A DNA stretch of 64,000 nucleotides from Steinernema hermaphroditum. Lineage: Eukaryota; Nematoda; Chromadorea; Rhabditida; Steinernematidae. The notes below the pieces were generated by a model, which saw only the letters and a program-made list of their open reading frames with translations, ran no database searches and was not told the origin of the DNA. The position numbers and the translations under genes are program-made. Below, piece by piece: positions 23,193 through 36,200 of the stretch. The stretch is taken from positions 3,002,012 to 3,066,011 of the forward strand of contig CM059623.1 in NCBI GenBank assembly GCA_030435675.1, given 5' to 3'. Positions within the stretch are counted from its first letter, which is position 1, and each line of letters opens with the position of its first letter.

Positions 23193-24386
23193 AGCTTCGA
23201 TCAATTCCATTAAAATGTGAACATGGAAACACTGAAAGATCTCGTGTTCCTGAAAGCAGGTCCAGTTTTCTATCCTGAATGTGGATGTTCTATCGGTGGA
23301 CGTGGATGAGTGATATTGATGAAAAGCAATATGGTCGATATGGAAAATACAAAAATACAAAAAGAAAACAAAAATCCGTTGGAGGCGAAAGGGCACCATC
23401 GTTTGAGTAGCTGGTGGCGCACACTTTGGGGATTTGACAAAATTAAAAAAAAAATTACAACGAATTTTCACAGACTATGATCGACTTTTTGAACTCCTAT
23501 ACAGCAGCTGACAAAGTGAGATCCTCACCATCGATTTCTGTTTAATCCATTCATCCGAGAACAGGAAGTTCTGGAGGCTCCCGAAGAACATAGCATGAAT
23601 CTAGGTTTAACTTAAACATGTATCATGCTTTGACTCACAAAAATAAGGAACAGCAAAATAGGACGCTAAACCAGCGGGGAAGTCCGTTATTCAAAAATGC
23701 AAGTGTGCAAAAGTTGACTTGTTGATGAGATCCAGGTGCATGTACGTCAAATGACGCGATAAAACGGCATATGCAATAGTAGATCATCAGTTCGATATTA
23801 CAGATGGGATGAACGTGAGATGGCGAGAAGGATTAGAGCATGAAAGCGATGAGCATGAACCGGTCAGGGATGAAGCTCGGAATAAAGCGTGAACCTCAAT
23901 GTAATGATGTACGGGATTAGAATCGTACGACAAAAACACCCCAGATTTCAAAATGAGTACTAAGATTTTTCGACCAGGAATTTCTGGATTGGTCTTACTA
24001 AATTAGCTGTTTTCTTATTGCACATCGTACAGTAAAGAGACAAAAAAATAATTTAGATGGGAAAGCTTCAAATTTACAAAAATTTACACCGTATACTTTA
24101 AAGTTTATGACAGGGATTTGAAGTTTGAGTGGACTATCAAAGAAGACGAAGTCTCCCTTATGAGAACATGAGTAATATACAAAAATTGCCTACCCATATG
24201 AAACCTATATACGTTAAAAGAGATGTGGTATCCTTTCTCACCGACAATAACGTACTACGTAGTGTGTAATAAGATTTCGTGACCACGAATCTCTCGTAGT
24301 TGACAGAAGACAGTTTCCACAGATCTCCACACCGACAAAAATTTACACTTTGATTATTTAGTCCTGACTTAATGACATTCACCACC
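23193..24386. other. Gene-free stretch
   Basis: AT-rich, with no convincing exon or RNA gene. Confidence 0.35.
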
Positions 24387-24429
24387 TTCTAAACTGTTAG
24401 GTGGTGAATCACCACCTAACAGTTTAGAA
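24387..24429. repeat. Perfect 21-bp inverted repeat, 1-nt spacer
   Basis: TTCTAAACTGTTAGGTGGTG plus A, a single A, then the exact complement: a 43-bp palindrome with 21 paired bases each side. It could extrude as a cruciform or mark a recent inverted duplication. No terminal motif identifies a transposon. Confidence 0.9.
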
Positions 24430-24534
24430 AAGAAACATTGTTATCGGGAACGTCATGTCTTAAACTTCAAATTTTAGAAGGGAATCGCCAGAAAAACACA
24501 CGATCAGGCCCCATGTCCTTGTGTTTTATTTCAC

Positions 24535-25280
24535 AGCCTTCAAGAGCTGCTTAAACTGTCCACAAGTCGAATAGAAGAAAGCTCAAAAATCGGCTCAATC
24601 TCTCAATTGTCATCTGTAGGATTCCCAAGTGATCCTCTGCCACCGATTTAACATTTACATTACCTCTTAATTTCGAGCCCGTGTTCAAAATTATCTCAAT
24701 GTCATCGATCCTAACACGCCAAAAACACGATATCCGATATCTTGAAGGACGAGAATCCCGATAAACTCGGAGGGAATCTCGGAGTTGGTTGCGCGAAACA
24801 CCGTGGAAACAGAGGATAACGGAGGAAATCGATAGGAATATCATGGGGATCTCGGAGGCAGACCGAAAAAAGGGTTTTTGACTGAAGTATCCAATTTTTG
24901 TCGAGCTTAAAGCGGATAAATGTAAATATTCTGGAGGAACGGATCAGGCCCATCAGGTGTCAAATGCCCTTTGTATCTCGTCGCCTGCGCTCGCTTCGCA
25001 CCGTTCCTTGAGAACAGTTGCAACAGTACGGATGGGCTGGAATTTCTCGGCTGGGCTTTGGCCCCGGATCAGTTCATTCCACTGGTTGCAAGAACTACTT
25101 AAACTGTCAGCAGTATCGGCTGTAATTACAGCTCAATCTCTTACCTACTATCTATACGTTTCCCACGTGATCTTTTGTCACCAATTTAAAATTTACATTA
25201 CCTCCTAATTCTCCAAAGTCCGGCTCCAAAATTATCTCAATGTCATCGATTCTAGCAAGCCAAAAATACGACAGCCAAAC
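24535..25280. repeat. Direct duplication, offset about 543 bp
   Basis: 24540-24735 and 25082-25275 share AAGA.CT.CTTAAACTGTC, GCTCAATCTCT, TTTACATTACCTC and AAAATTATCTCAATGTCATCGAT in order. Diverged; no conserved ORF. Confidence 0.6.
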
Positions 25281-25429
25281 ACCATTCGATCACACTATCA
25301 CATCGCTTACATCCACTTCCATCGACAAAAAAGCCCTCCAAAACGCTCGGACTCCGCGCCGAATAATTATCGGATCAATAGAAGCGGCCAGGGGCGGAGG
25401 ATGGTCAAAAAAGGCCCAAAAATAAGTCC

Positions 25430-25800
25430 GAAACCCCGGGACAAGGCTCGCGTTCGAATTCCCCATTCACTCGTCTATTATCCTCATAAATCTGTTCGGC
25501 TCGTCGTTGGATCGCCTAATCGAAAGTGACGACGTCGACGCAGGGCCTCAGGCTACAAGCAAAATTATAACGCGTATGGAATCTGGAAGGGGCGGCGTTG
25601 TTTTGGTCGACGAAAACACTCGCGCGCCTTTAATGACAAAGGAATGAACCGAAGACCGGGCCGGAGGACTACGCGCAAATAAACATTTGACGGTTATTGC
25701 TTTCGGCAAGCGCCGCTGAGGCTCTCGTCCCTGGGGGCACGAGAGCAGTCGTTTATTGAGTGATTAAACGGCTAAAGAGGCGAATCTGGAGGCTTGGCAA
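25430..25800. promoter_or_regulatory. GC-rich non-coding block
   Basis: Contains TGACGACGTCGACGC, CAAAATTATAACGCG and GGGGGCACGAGAGCAGTCG, clearly GC-richer than its sides. No splice-bounded frame is seen. It lies about 1.3 kb beyond the 3' end of the receptor gene. Candidate regulatory DNA only. Confidence 0.2.
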
Positions 25801-26880
25801 GAGGTGCCCAGACGCTTGTCGCTCTGAAATGGGAATTATTTATGAAGGAACGGGATAATTAGTGAACGGCGGATGTAGGAAAAAGTGTTCGAAGTTGCCA
25901 CATGCACTTTTCTGGAATATTAGAGAAGACACATGCTGCAGAACACACGTTGATGCATAGACTTACTCGAAATTGTGGTACACAAACAAAAATCTATAAC
26001 GACTGACAAGGAATACAATAATACACTCAAGTACTACGCCAAATATCAGTCGAATTGACCGTACCTTTCAATGATACGAAATTGAAAAGCGGCCAGATTT
26101 TAGCGTTGGTGACGAAGGCAATAAAATGTAAATATCCAGTATTTGCAGATCTCTTAATGATTTTCTTTTCGGAAAACAAAAATAGCGAAAGTGACCTAAT
26201 AGAACCTAATATCAACTTTAAGAGGCTGAAGAAATAGAATTTTTGCAGAATTATTACAGTTACTATGCCTATGATGTTTAAGCGAGCCCGAAGGGCGAGC
26301 CCTGTAGTCTTGATAAATCCATAGGCGTGGTCCTAAGCCGGAGCCTAAGCCAAGTCGAGGTTTGCCTAAGCGAAGCCTGGATGTTAACCCGTTCCAAAAA
26401 AATGAATACAGAGCTCTTCTGCGGTCCGGCCGCAGCCTAAATCCAAACTTTACCTTTTTACGAAATTAATTATGTGTACACGGATTGAATTATGTGCACA
26501 ATTCTTGTATACAGCCTCGCCCTCTATCGTTACTGATCTGGACGTTTGTCTTGTTGTCGGTCACCACCCTCCCCGCCCACGCCCACCAAACCTCGGTACG
26601 CGTCCTTGGGAGCCCTATAATTCGTCCTTCGCATCTGGAGCTCGTGGACTCTGTCTATATATAGGACGATATATAAAAGATTCGATGAAATCGAAATCTT
26701 CTGATGACTGAAGATTATGAAATCCTAGTAGAATTGCGCGCGTTGCCAAGTTAGTTTCAACATCTTTATCCTTCTACCATTCGCGCACACTAACGGAATC
26801 CCTGCGCTCGACATCGTACAGGACCCCTTGGACCAGAGTTGGCGGGTTCGGGTTTTCGGGTGCCCGAACCTTCGAACATT
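25801..26880. other. Gene-free stretch
   Basis: Contains GC-richer patches (26280-26400 with repeated CCTAAGCC-like words; 26560-26620) but no gene. CCTAAG words superficially resemble the telomere unit but are not in tandem. Confidence 0.3.
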
Positions 26881-26891
26881 TTTTCTCACAC

Positions 26892-26897
26892 TTTATT
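26892..26897 (-). terminator. Polyadenylation signal of the receptor gene
   Basis: AATAAA on the minus strand, about 210 nt beyond the TAA stop at 27107-27109. It is a plausible 3' end for the nuclear receptor transcript. Confidence 0.4.
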
Positions 26898-27106
26898 TTT
26901 TTCACAACAACACAATATTTAGTCGCCAAATAAATAGAATAAATTAATTAAATAGACAGACGCACATGCAAAGAGGAAACGAAGGGAGAGAAAACTGTGT
27001 ACAGTACACCGTTGTTCCATAAGTATCAGTAGATTGTGATAATGCTTGTCTCAAGAAAAAAAGAGGAGAGAGATCACCGGACATATGGGGAAATTGTTGT
27101 ACTCGA

Positions 27107-27214
27107 TTATTGGCGTTGATGGAGGACTTGGAGGAGCGATTGCGGAAGAGGGAGGTTTTGAACCGAGGTAAGCGCTTCTGTGCCGACGGCTTGGAACGCT
27201 GCGAATTTGGTGAC
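27107..27214 (-). CDS. nhr-6: Receptor terminal coding exon 11 (residues 764-798)
   Basis: After a 49-nt intron (acceptor CCTTCAG) the frame reads [20 protein letters not shown] onward, ends LLQVLHQRQ, and stops at TAA. The terminal helix lacks the acidic AF-2 core usual in NR4A receptors. Confidence 0.85.
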   Translation of the reverse strand, partial: VTKFAAFQAVGTEALTSVQNLPLPQSLLQVLHQRQ

Positions 27215-30200
27215 CTGAAGGCAGATGAGGTTAGGTCAAGATAAACAGAAAAATCCTAGCTACCTGAGCTACAATCTTGGCCAGCTTGGTTTGTTGAGGA
27301 TTGGACTGACTACAGCAGTGATCCTTGAGCGCATTGATCAGCGTCGTCTTGACTTTGTCGACAGCGTTCTGACCGATCAGTGGAGACATGTTCAATTCTA
27401 AAACTAAAATATTTACATGCCCTAAGTCTCGAGGGAGCGGATTACCTTTGCTGGTGCCCAAGTACTGGAGAACGAGAAGAGTGCAGTAGGAGGGTGAGTC
27501 CCATTCGCAGAGCTGCTGGAACTGCGCCGCTTCGTTTTGGATGCCCATGAAGAAGTGGCGGAACGCCTCGGGGATGGCAATCAGTTCCAAGTGCTCTCCA
27601 CGCTCGAAGACGAAGAGCGAGTTGGCCATGCGACGGCACTGCTTGAGAGCGAAGATGGCGAAGAAGCTGCGAGCGAGTAGCACGGCGCGGTCGGATTCGA
27701 GGAGTTCGCCGAGGCCGGGCACCTTGCTGAGTTGGGCAAAGAGCGCCTTGTACTCGTAGTCCAGGAGGAGGATGAACTCGTTGAGGGGATAGGATTTCTA
27801 AACGAGAGCAATAAGCACATTGATACAAAAAAGAAGTAAAAAGAAAATTTGGCTCACGATGTTACTCGAACTCGTGACCTCTCGCGTATAAATTATGAGT
27901 CAGAAGGTCAGGGGTTCGAGTCCAACCCCAATCCCGAATTCCTGATTTGTGATCTGAATGACTGAGAAATGTTTTTTATCACTAAATTGACATTTTTCAG
28001 TTCTTTTTTTTGGATTACAACGATCCAGTTTCCAAAAAGAAAAAGATTGCTTCCATGTGAGCTTCGAACTCGTGACCTCTCGCGTAGAAATTATGAGTCG
28101 GAAGGTCACGGGTTCGAATCCTTCCGTACCTATGACTTCAGTTTTGATGTTTAAAGTTCATTTTTTCCATTTTTTCTCTTCATTACGTTGATATGACCTT
28201 AAAAATGCACTTACATATCCCTGGACGCTGGGGTCGACCTGGCGCATGTCAGAGAAGGCCTTCGCGATGAGGCTGATGACCGGTAGCGGTGGGCTTGGCG
28301 GCTCATCGGACTGCTGGCACTTGGTCTTGGAGGGAAGACGTCCGCGCCTTCCACTAAGAGGCCCGAAACGAACGACCTCCTTGACCATGCCCACTTGAAG
28401 ACACTTCTGATAGCGGCAATACTGGCAGCGGCTACGGTAGCGCTTGTCGATGGGACAGTTCTTGTTGCCCGAGCACACGTACTGCGCCTTCTTTTGCACA
28501 CTGCGCTTGAAGAAACCCTTGCAGCCTTCACAGGTGCGCGCTCCATAATGTTGACAGACAGCGCTGTCGTTGCACACAGCGCATAGTTTGTCCTGCTCTT
28601 GTTGCTGAGGTTGCTGGTTGACGTTGGACGACGACGGCGCCAGCGACGGTAGATTGTGTGTCTGCGCGGCCATGAAGCTCTGGACGTCCTGCGGGGCGGA
28701 GAACATCTGCTGGAATCGCATGTGCTGCGCGAAGGACGGAGAGAGCGGCTGCTGGTGCGCCAGGGGCGATGGAGTTCCCGTCTGCGAGTTCGTCGAACTG
28801 GAACTAAATGATGCACAAATCGGTTCGGTAGTGGTCAGTGGGAGTGGTCACAGTGACAATATTATGTATTCTTTTGAGATTTGGAATCGGGAATGAGTGG
28901 TGTATTAAATGCATGTACTTCCTTTTTACACTAAACGGGGAGGACTGGCCTATTGTCTAGGGGTGATGTCATTTAGAAAGGTTTCAAGATTGAATGACTT
29001 ATAGAAGTGTCAAGGAAATGCATAGAATTTCGGAACAAAAAGCTGTAATTCAGGTAGTCATCGAACCTGGGACCTTTCGCGTGTAAATTATCAACCGCAA
29101 GGTCACAGGTTCGGTTCCCACTGGAACATATCTTTCCAATATTCTGTTTATAAGCTTTTTTGTTACTTGCTGCCGTTTCCACAGTAATTTAGAAGTCATA
29201 ATTTCCATGTTTTCCCCCAAAAATTACCTTGTAGTTCCATGGCTCCCACGACGACTGTCGTGCATCGGCGGCGGAGGATGATGCATTCCGTGCCCGTAGA
29301 ACTGCGCCGCTCCATGATGCCCAGGCCCGAAGAGCGACTGCTCGGCCTGCTGGGCAAGGTGCTGGAATGTCGACGGTGGTCCCATGAGCTCGGCCGGCGT
29401 GTGTCCACCCAAGAATCCGGCGTGGCGTTGAAAGTCGGGGAAGCTAAAGAGAAGCGGCTTAGGCATGCCCTCGGCGTGATGAGTCAACGCCGCGCCGATA
29501 GACCAGTCGGCGGCGGTGGCGCGTTGAGTCACCGGCACAGCTACCGTACCTTCCGGCCAACAAGTGGAATTGCGGAGGGAGCGCGTGATGACTGGTCGAG
29601 GGGTGCACCGGGAAGGAGACCGGAGACGCGGCGGCGGGCTCCGGCTTCACGTGCTGTGCCGCTTGTGGGTTCACGTGTTGATCCATTTCGGGCAGCGAGC
29701 CGAGTGAGCCCTGCAAGTGTTCATTGTTCGATGGGGATACGGTAGAATGCGGAAAAAGGGTGGCAGACACGAAGTGACAAGAATCGAAGGCGACATTATT
29801 TGGAATGTTTTATGAACTACCGTAATCAAGCTGATTAGAGACAGTTGTGGTACTGTCTAGACTGAGGCTATATATATAACACTCATTACAATTATTATTT
29901 TGCTGATATTTCAAAAGGTTGTTCCCGTCACTATACTGTAGTGTTTGCAAATATATGATGTCATTGGACACATTATTCCCCACTTTGTATCCAAGCGGAT
30001 TCTGCAACGCCGACCTCAGATCCTATGCGAAAAGGCCTCTCGACCAAGCTACAGTATCCCGGACTTACTTGAACAGAAGGAACGCTAGAAGGAACAGCAG
30101 GAAAGGGCGAAGAGTCCACAGCCGAAGAGTGCTGAATGTTCGGGTCGGAAGCCGAAGTTTCGCAGAGCTGCGTCTGAAACTATACCGTAACCGTTACTAC

Positions 30201-33200
30201 CCGTTCCGTAAAGACAAAAATCCACCATCATTACAAATGTTAGAACCCCCAAGAATGAAGCTTTTTATGGCGTTGCACCCGCCCCTGGTCGCGTCCACGG
30301 GGACCCCGTACCTGACGTCTAATTGGCCCCTTTGGTAATTGAAAAGCGGATTTGGCGCTGAAGTTCGCTGGTGGAAAACAAAAGTACGATTTGGGCGAGA
30401 GGCGTGCGCCGCCGTTAGGCACTGTGAGGAATGAAACGTTCCACCGTCTCTGGTAGCGCGCTAACGACTGAGTCATAATTATGAAACAGAAGAAAAGAAG
30501 CGAAATTGGCGAATGTGTTTCATTTAGTGATTGGAAGAGGCTAAAGGAAAAGGATCAGGACAGGTATTCGGGAATGTTCTGCCAAAGACCCACAGAAAAG
30601 ACCTTCAAACCTTGAAGCTACTGGAACAAAAGTTGAACCCACAGATCAAAAATTTAGTGTTGTGGTTCCACGTAGTTCTTTTTCGGGAAGCCTAAGGCTA
30701 AAATCCACATTTTTCTAGTGTTTTCTCGTTGCTTTTTGCATCATTTGCTTCTAAATATCAATGTCACCCACGACGATCTTCTGGAAATGATTTTGCGGTT
30801 GCGATCTTTTCAAATATCTTCGTGTGTTGCTCAAGCACGGCTCTGAATACCATGACTCAGGACCACCTTTATACAACCTTTTTATAAGTTCACCAAGCTC
30901 TTCAGTTTGAAACTCCATATCGGACTCCTTATCGGGGGTGCCAGACACGAGCCTTCCACTATTTTTCCAAACTTAGACCGTACTTATTGCGTTTTCGTAC
31001 GTATAGCGATTCCCAAGGTAGTCCCATCATGTTACGTCTTGCCGTCTATTTAGAGGGAAAAGAAGTGCTAATTGGTCCCAGAGGTGGGCCGTTCTAAGAG
31101 GAGAGAAAAGGACATTTTTTGGAAAATGTCGAATGAGGTTTTTGAGAGATATGATTTTATTTTACTGTCAGCAAAGGAGATATGATTGTTGCCATCGAAA
31201 AGGCATTTGAAAATGGCCATTTAAAAAATTTCCGACAGCAGTAGGCTTTGAACCAGCGACCTTTGGTGTGATGATTGACAAGCGAAAGGTCGCGGGTTCG
31301 AGTCCCACCGACGCATTCAAGCACTCTTTTGCCACTGTTTTTCGTTTTATAGATTGTTGTGGACAAGCATCTGCAGATGCTTTAAAACAAAAATTTTGAG
31401 ACTGCTTTAAGTGTCGAACCTATGACCATTTGTGTGGAAGCTGGCACGCAATAGGTCATGGGTTCAGTGCCGGCCAGCACAACGGAATTTCAGAAATCTG
31501 CGAGTATTTCTCGTATTATCCACAGAACATATTTTAGCGAAAACGGATATGTACCATATAAGGAAAATACCGTACCCTGGCAGTACCCACCACACCACAA
31601 GCAAACTTACACTCCTCAGTCGTCTAAATAGCTCAGAATAGTAAAGGTAGTACACTTCGAACTCCATTGACGGCCGCTAGCAGTGGCAACAAACGCACTT
31701 TCCGGACTAATTAGTAAAGGTAGGCCCCATTTGTGTGTCCATCCTCTGATCAAATGCCGCCCTTTGAATTTAAATAATGAATTTAATATCATCGCGTCAA
31801 TAGAAATAGATCGTCCATCGATTGACGCGGCGCCGCCACCGCGACGCTCTCGGAATAATGAGCAATCATTGCTGAGAAGCCGAACAGTTTCGATTTTAAA
31901 ACAAAGAAAGCTGTACGGTCCGTTCTCAAGATATTCAAGCTTAGATCAGATCAGTAACAATGCGTTTTCGGACTTGTCTGAGTGGACTGTAATTGTAACC
32001 AAACTAAGTGGTCCAAAGGTCCGTAAGTGGTCCAACGGGCCAATCAATTTTGATTGATCGGTCAGACAGACGTCTTTTGAATAAAAGATCCACTCAGACA
32101 TGACCAGACTGTAGACTGTCTGGAAAATACGGAAGCACTTAGACTACGTTTTCAACAAAGCGATGGAACAGTGTCAGTCAATCCGAAGAATTTACTTAAA
32201 ACAGCATTTACTACACCGATTTTCGCTGAGACAGGAAGTTGTCGGGCATAAGATTATAGTCTAAGAACATTCTAGAAAATCCATTAATAACCCGTTTTCG
32301 TAGTTCTGAGCTCTGTTTTCGACGAAAAACACAGATCAACGTTGAATCATCGATGTGACAAAACGCACAAGGAATGGACTGGAACGTTCCAGCATTATCA
32401 AAAATGTTAATCCGATTCGAGAGGCCCTGAACAGCTTGTTCCGTTTTGTTAAGATCGGAGTTCAAAATTTTATAAAGTTCCATCGTCTACAGAATATTCC
32501 AGTTGATTTTGGGTTTTGGATCAAAAGAAGCTTTGAAGAGGAGGACCCTTAAGGACCGTTCGACTTTAGCTGACACACAGTGGGACCACACAACTGGGGC
32601 CTTTGAACCGAACAAAACACACCAACACAACGAGTCCGCTATGTTGCGAACGAGGAAATGCCAAGATGTCAAGGAGAACGAGAGTGCCTGCAAGCCGAAT
32701 TGCACATGGCTTAGCGGTTGCTAAGGGGCTTAGCGGATGCAAAATCCGCAAAGTGCTCATCGTGTGGATCTGCTGATGGTTGGTGACTCGATAGCACGGT
32801 GCTGGCGAGGTGTGTCGCCGAGGGTTCATTATCGCTAATTGCCGCACTTATTATGTTGCCGTGTCCGGGAGTGATTTGTGGAACAACCAGCATGAGACAG
32901 GATGGAAGGATACCAAAATGAAGTATAAAAAGTATAAAATCGAAGTGGTAAGCGTTCAAACAACACTTATGATTAACGAGGAATCCCGTGGGTACGGTAG
33001 CCTACAAATCTTATAATCACCTTGGCTTGACACTCAGCTCGCCAGGAAGAAGTCCTCCACGCTTTTCCCACTGGGAACCTCCCACATACTGACTGTGACA
33101 AAACAAAACGATTTGCAGAGAAACCTTAGCTACCGTAATCAGCTGCTTAAACCATGATTTATTTTTCCGCTTTTATCGTTTCATCTAGTCATAAAACTGC

Positions 33201-36200
33201 TTCACAAAACACTAGCTAGTACTACCCGGCTACCGTAACCCGCTGATCTGTGGTGTCTGTAAACAAACGCGTTTTCCCGCCAAAAAGTGCAGATTTTGGC
33301 GACTCGCTTCGCGACTCCTAAAGATCAAAACACGGGTCCCCAAGCAAATACCATATTAATATTTCCACCTAGAGACATCGCCTCAAAAAACGGTAAATAC
33401 CAGCGGAACGCGAGAAGAAAGAAGCCGCGCTCCCAGCTCAAAAGTTCAAATATGCGCGTGCCCGACATTACGATCCGACGACGGTGGCGCGATCACCCCC
33501 GTCTCCCTCGCTCTCCCTAATTAGCGATACAACGCCACTTTTTCTCCAAGTCGGCACATTTCTTGTCGCGACGCGTCGCCCTCGGGGCGCGGCGCGTTGG
33601 CCCTCCGCCCGCGTTGACTCATCGTCGCCGCCGGTCCGCGTTTTTGGGATTCTCATTTACATAAAATGAGAAGAAGGAAGCCGACAGAGTCGGCCCGTTT
33701 GGCGGGAATGTGGACTTTTTGGGCGGGATGAGGGGGAGACGGTGACGACGATCAGTCACTAATCGAAGGTGAGGAAGACAAGGAAGTGAATCGACTGTCT
33801 AGAGACGGTTTCGACAACCTACTCATGCTAATTTACGACCGACGATGTGATCATGAGGAGAAGACTATAAATATTATCTTGATGATACTGTAGCCCGCTT
33901 TTTTAAACTTTTCCTGGAAACCATTTGCGTCGATAATGTCCAGAAGAGCTATGTAAACATAGGAACGATAATGTTTTTGAAAGATACAGCAAATTGGGAA
34001 AGGAACGAAAACACCATCTGAAGTAGGATTTGTTGTGGGAAAGCGGGTTCTTCGGTAAAAGAAATTTCCACGCCAAATGTCAAGGAGTTCAAGGTATTTT
34101 CATTTCGATGCCCTATGATCAATTATGTGAGAAATGATTCTGTTGTGAAGAACACTAGATACTCTAGGCTAGACTTGTCATATTTCTTAGGTAGCAGTTC
34201 CCCTCCAGCGCCTAGATGCCCTTTTGTGTCTAGTATTGTACCTATAGGGACGTGATTGCTGATAAGAATGAATCTCACTCGACCGGTCGTTCCCCAATAT
34301 CCACCGGTTTCTGTCCGTTTTCCGATTGATGATCTGATCTACCATGATATTGTGATGCTTACCTCAAGCATTTGATCGAGCAGACGCTCCAGATCGCGAT
34401 CGGTTTCGGTGATCAACGACTTCGAGCGTTGGTCGAGACGAGGGTTCCGCGACGACGGCAGGTACGTATCAGGAAAGACGGACGAAGAGGATGGCAGCGA
34501 GAGCTCATCACATTCCGTGTAGCCTGAAAAACGCTCGTTTTTTATCTATTGTACAACTCATGCAGACAAAGAAATGTTTTAATTAAAAAGGGTTCGTGAT
34601 TTTTAATGGCGGTGACATGACGGGACATGCACTTATGACATCACGCTGCTCTGTGGTGCGAAACTTTTGTCTCGATTTTTGAAAGGACCCCCATTATAGG
34701 AGCTGCAGGATTGCATAAATTATGCATAGTGAAACACTAAAGATTGGAATGAGATATTTCAGTTTCGGGAGGACTCGAACCTGCGACCTTTTGTGTGATA
34801 ATTATGACGCAGAAGGTCACAAGTTCAATCCCGAACACAGACTCCCCGGGTCTAAGCACTTGCCTTCTGACGAAGAATTCTAGATTGAATGATCTATCGG
34901 CATATCTCTATATACTTCAAGTTCCACTTACGCCAACACATAATACTTTAGGCCGATAAGATCGCCTCGGATGAACTAAATTTTGCCAAGACACCACTCG
35001 TTAACGCTAAAAATAGAACGCGTCACTAAGTACGATGCGGGATTTAGAATCGGCCCTCAGCAAATCTGCTACAACTCGCGCGTCGCCAGTGCGTGCAATC
35101 GGCTTTTTTACGTGAAGTTTGACGTTGTTTCTCTCTTAGACTTGAGGGCGTCATGAGGATTATGAGGATGCAACGCGGGGACGTGAACTTTTTAGTGTTT
35201 TAGTAGTGTTTGGAGTGTGCATACGTGGATGTGGAGGAAATAGATGTGGGGCAAAACATTTCCGGAGAGCGAAAAATGTAACTGACTGCAGATTGATGAA
35301 GGAGATGTTGATTTTTGATCTGAGACCTCCCTGGTTTTTAAGTTTGTAGGACTGAAAAGGAGGATAAGAAAATGGATAAGGCAGGCTAAATGGGTTTCCA
35401 GAAGAATGGTAGACGAAAATACAAATCTGCCCTCCTGTGGCTATCGAACTTGTTACCTTCTGCGTGAAAATTAAGGCGCGGAGGGTGGCGGGTTCGGATC
35501 CCGGCAGAGATCGACAATTTTTCTGTGATTTTTTAAATCTTTCATGGTTGATAGATAACTAAAAAAACATAAAATCCTTGATTGTGGTTTGGAAATATCT
35601 GCCGACATAGGTGTCGAAGGTGTCGAACCTGTGACCTTCTGTGTGAAAATTAAGGCGCGAGCAGTGCCGGGTTCGGATCCCACCAGGAACGTTTCAAACC
35701 CATGAGTTCAAATTTGTTATTCTCATTTTTTTTATTTTTGTTCCCCGATTGCAAAAATCGTTTTATATAAACTTTTTGACATTTTTCTCACTTCCACTTC
35801 CCTTTTTTGCAGTAATTTCCCGAATGAAACACACTTTGCAAACGTCATACATCAATCATTCATGGCCCTCTACAGCGCTTCCTCCGGTCCATTCAAAAAT
35901 GACACAAAAGAGGGTTCTGGTCATCTCTAATGGTGATATCATAAGTGCAAGCCGCCGACTCATTTTTTTCCCGGTGATATCACCGCCTAACACAGCGTGG
36001 CCCGCATTTCCTAATTGAAACTTTGGCGTACAACTCACGGCTAGTCCATAATTTATAACCTAAACACGGAGCGCGGAAGTGCAAGGAACTTTGCAACTCA
36101 AAATATGCTAGTCGGACCAGGACTGACGCACCTTAGGAACAAGAGTTCGCGCGGATGGAGCGCCGGAGCGTGTAACGCGCTACGTCACAAATGCTCCGGA

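Noticed and set aside
26280..26400. CCTAAGCC words suggesting interstitial telomere repeats (TTAGGC)n
   Set aside because: The words are irregularly spaced and interrupted; there is no tandem run.
28211..28816. 201-codon Arg-rich ORF
   Set aside because: Shadow of the receptor DBD exon in another frame.
27541..29745. Plus-strand ORFs over the receptor exons, including a 168-codon frame at 29239-29745
   Set aside because: They are antisense reflections of GC-rich receptor exons 6-9.
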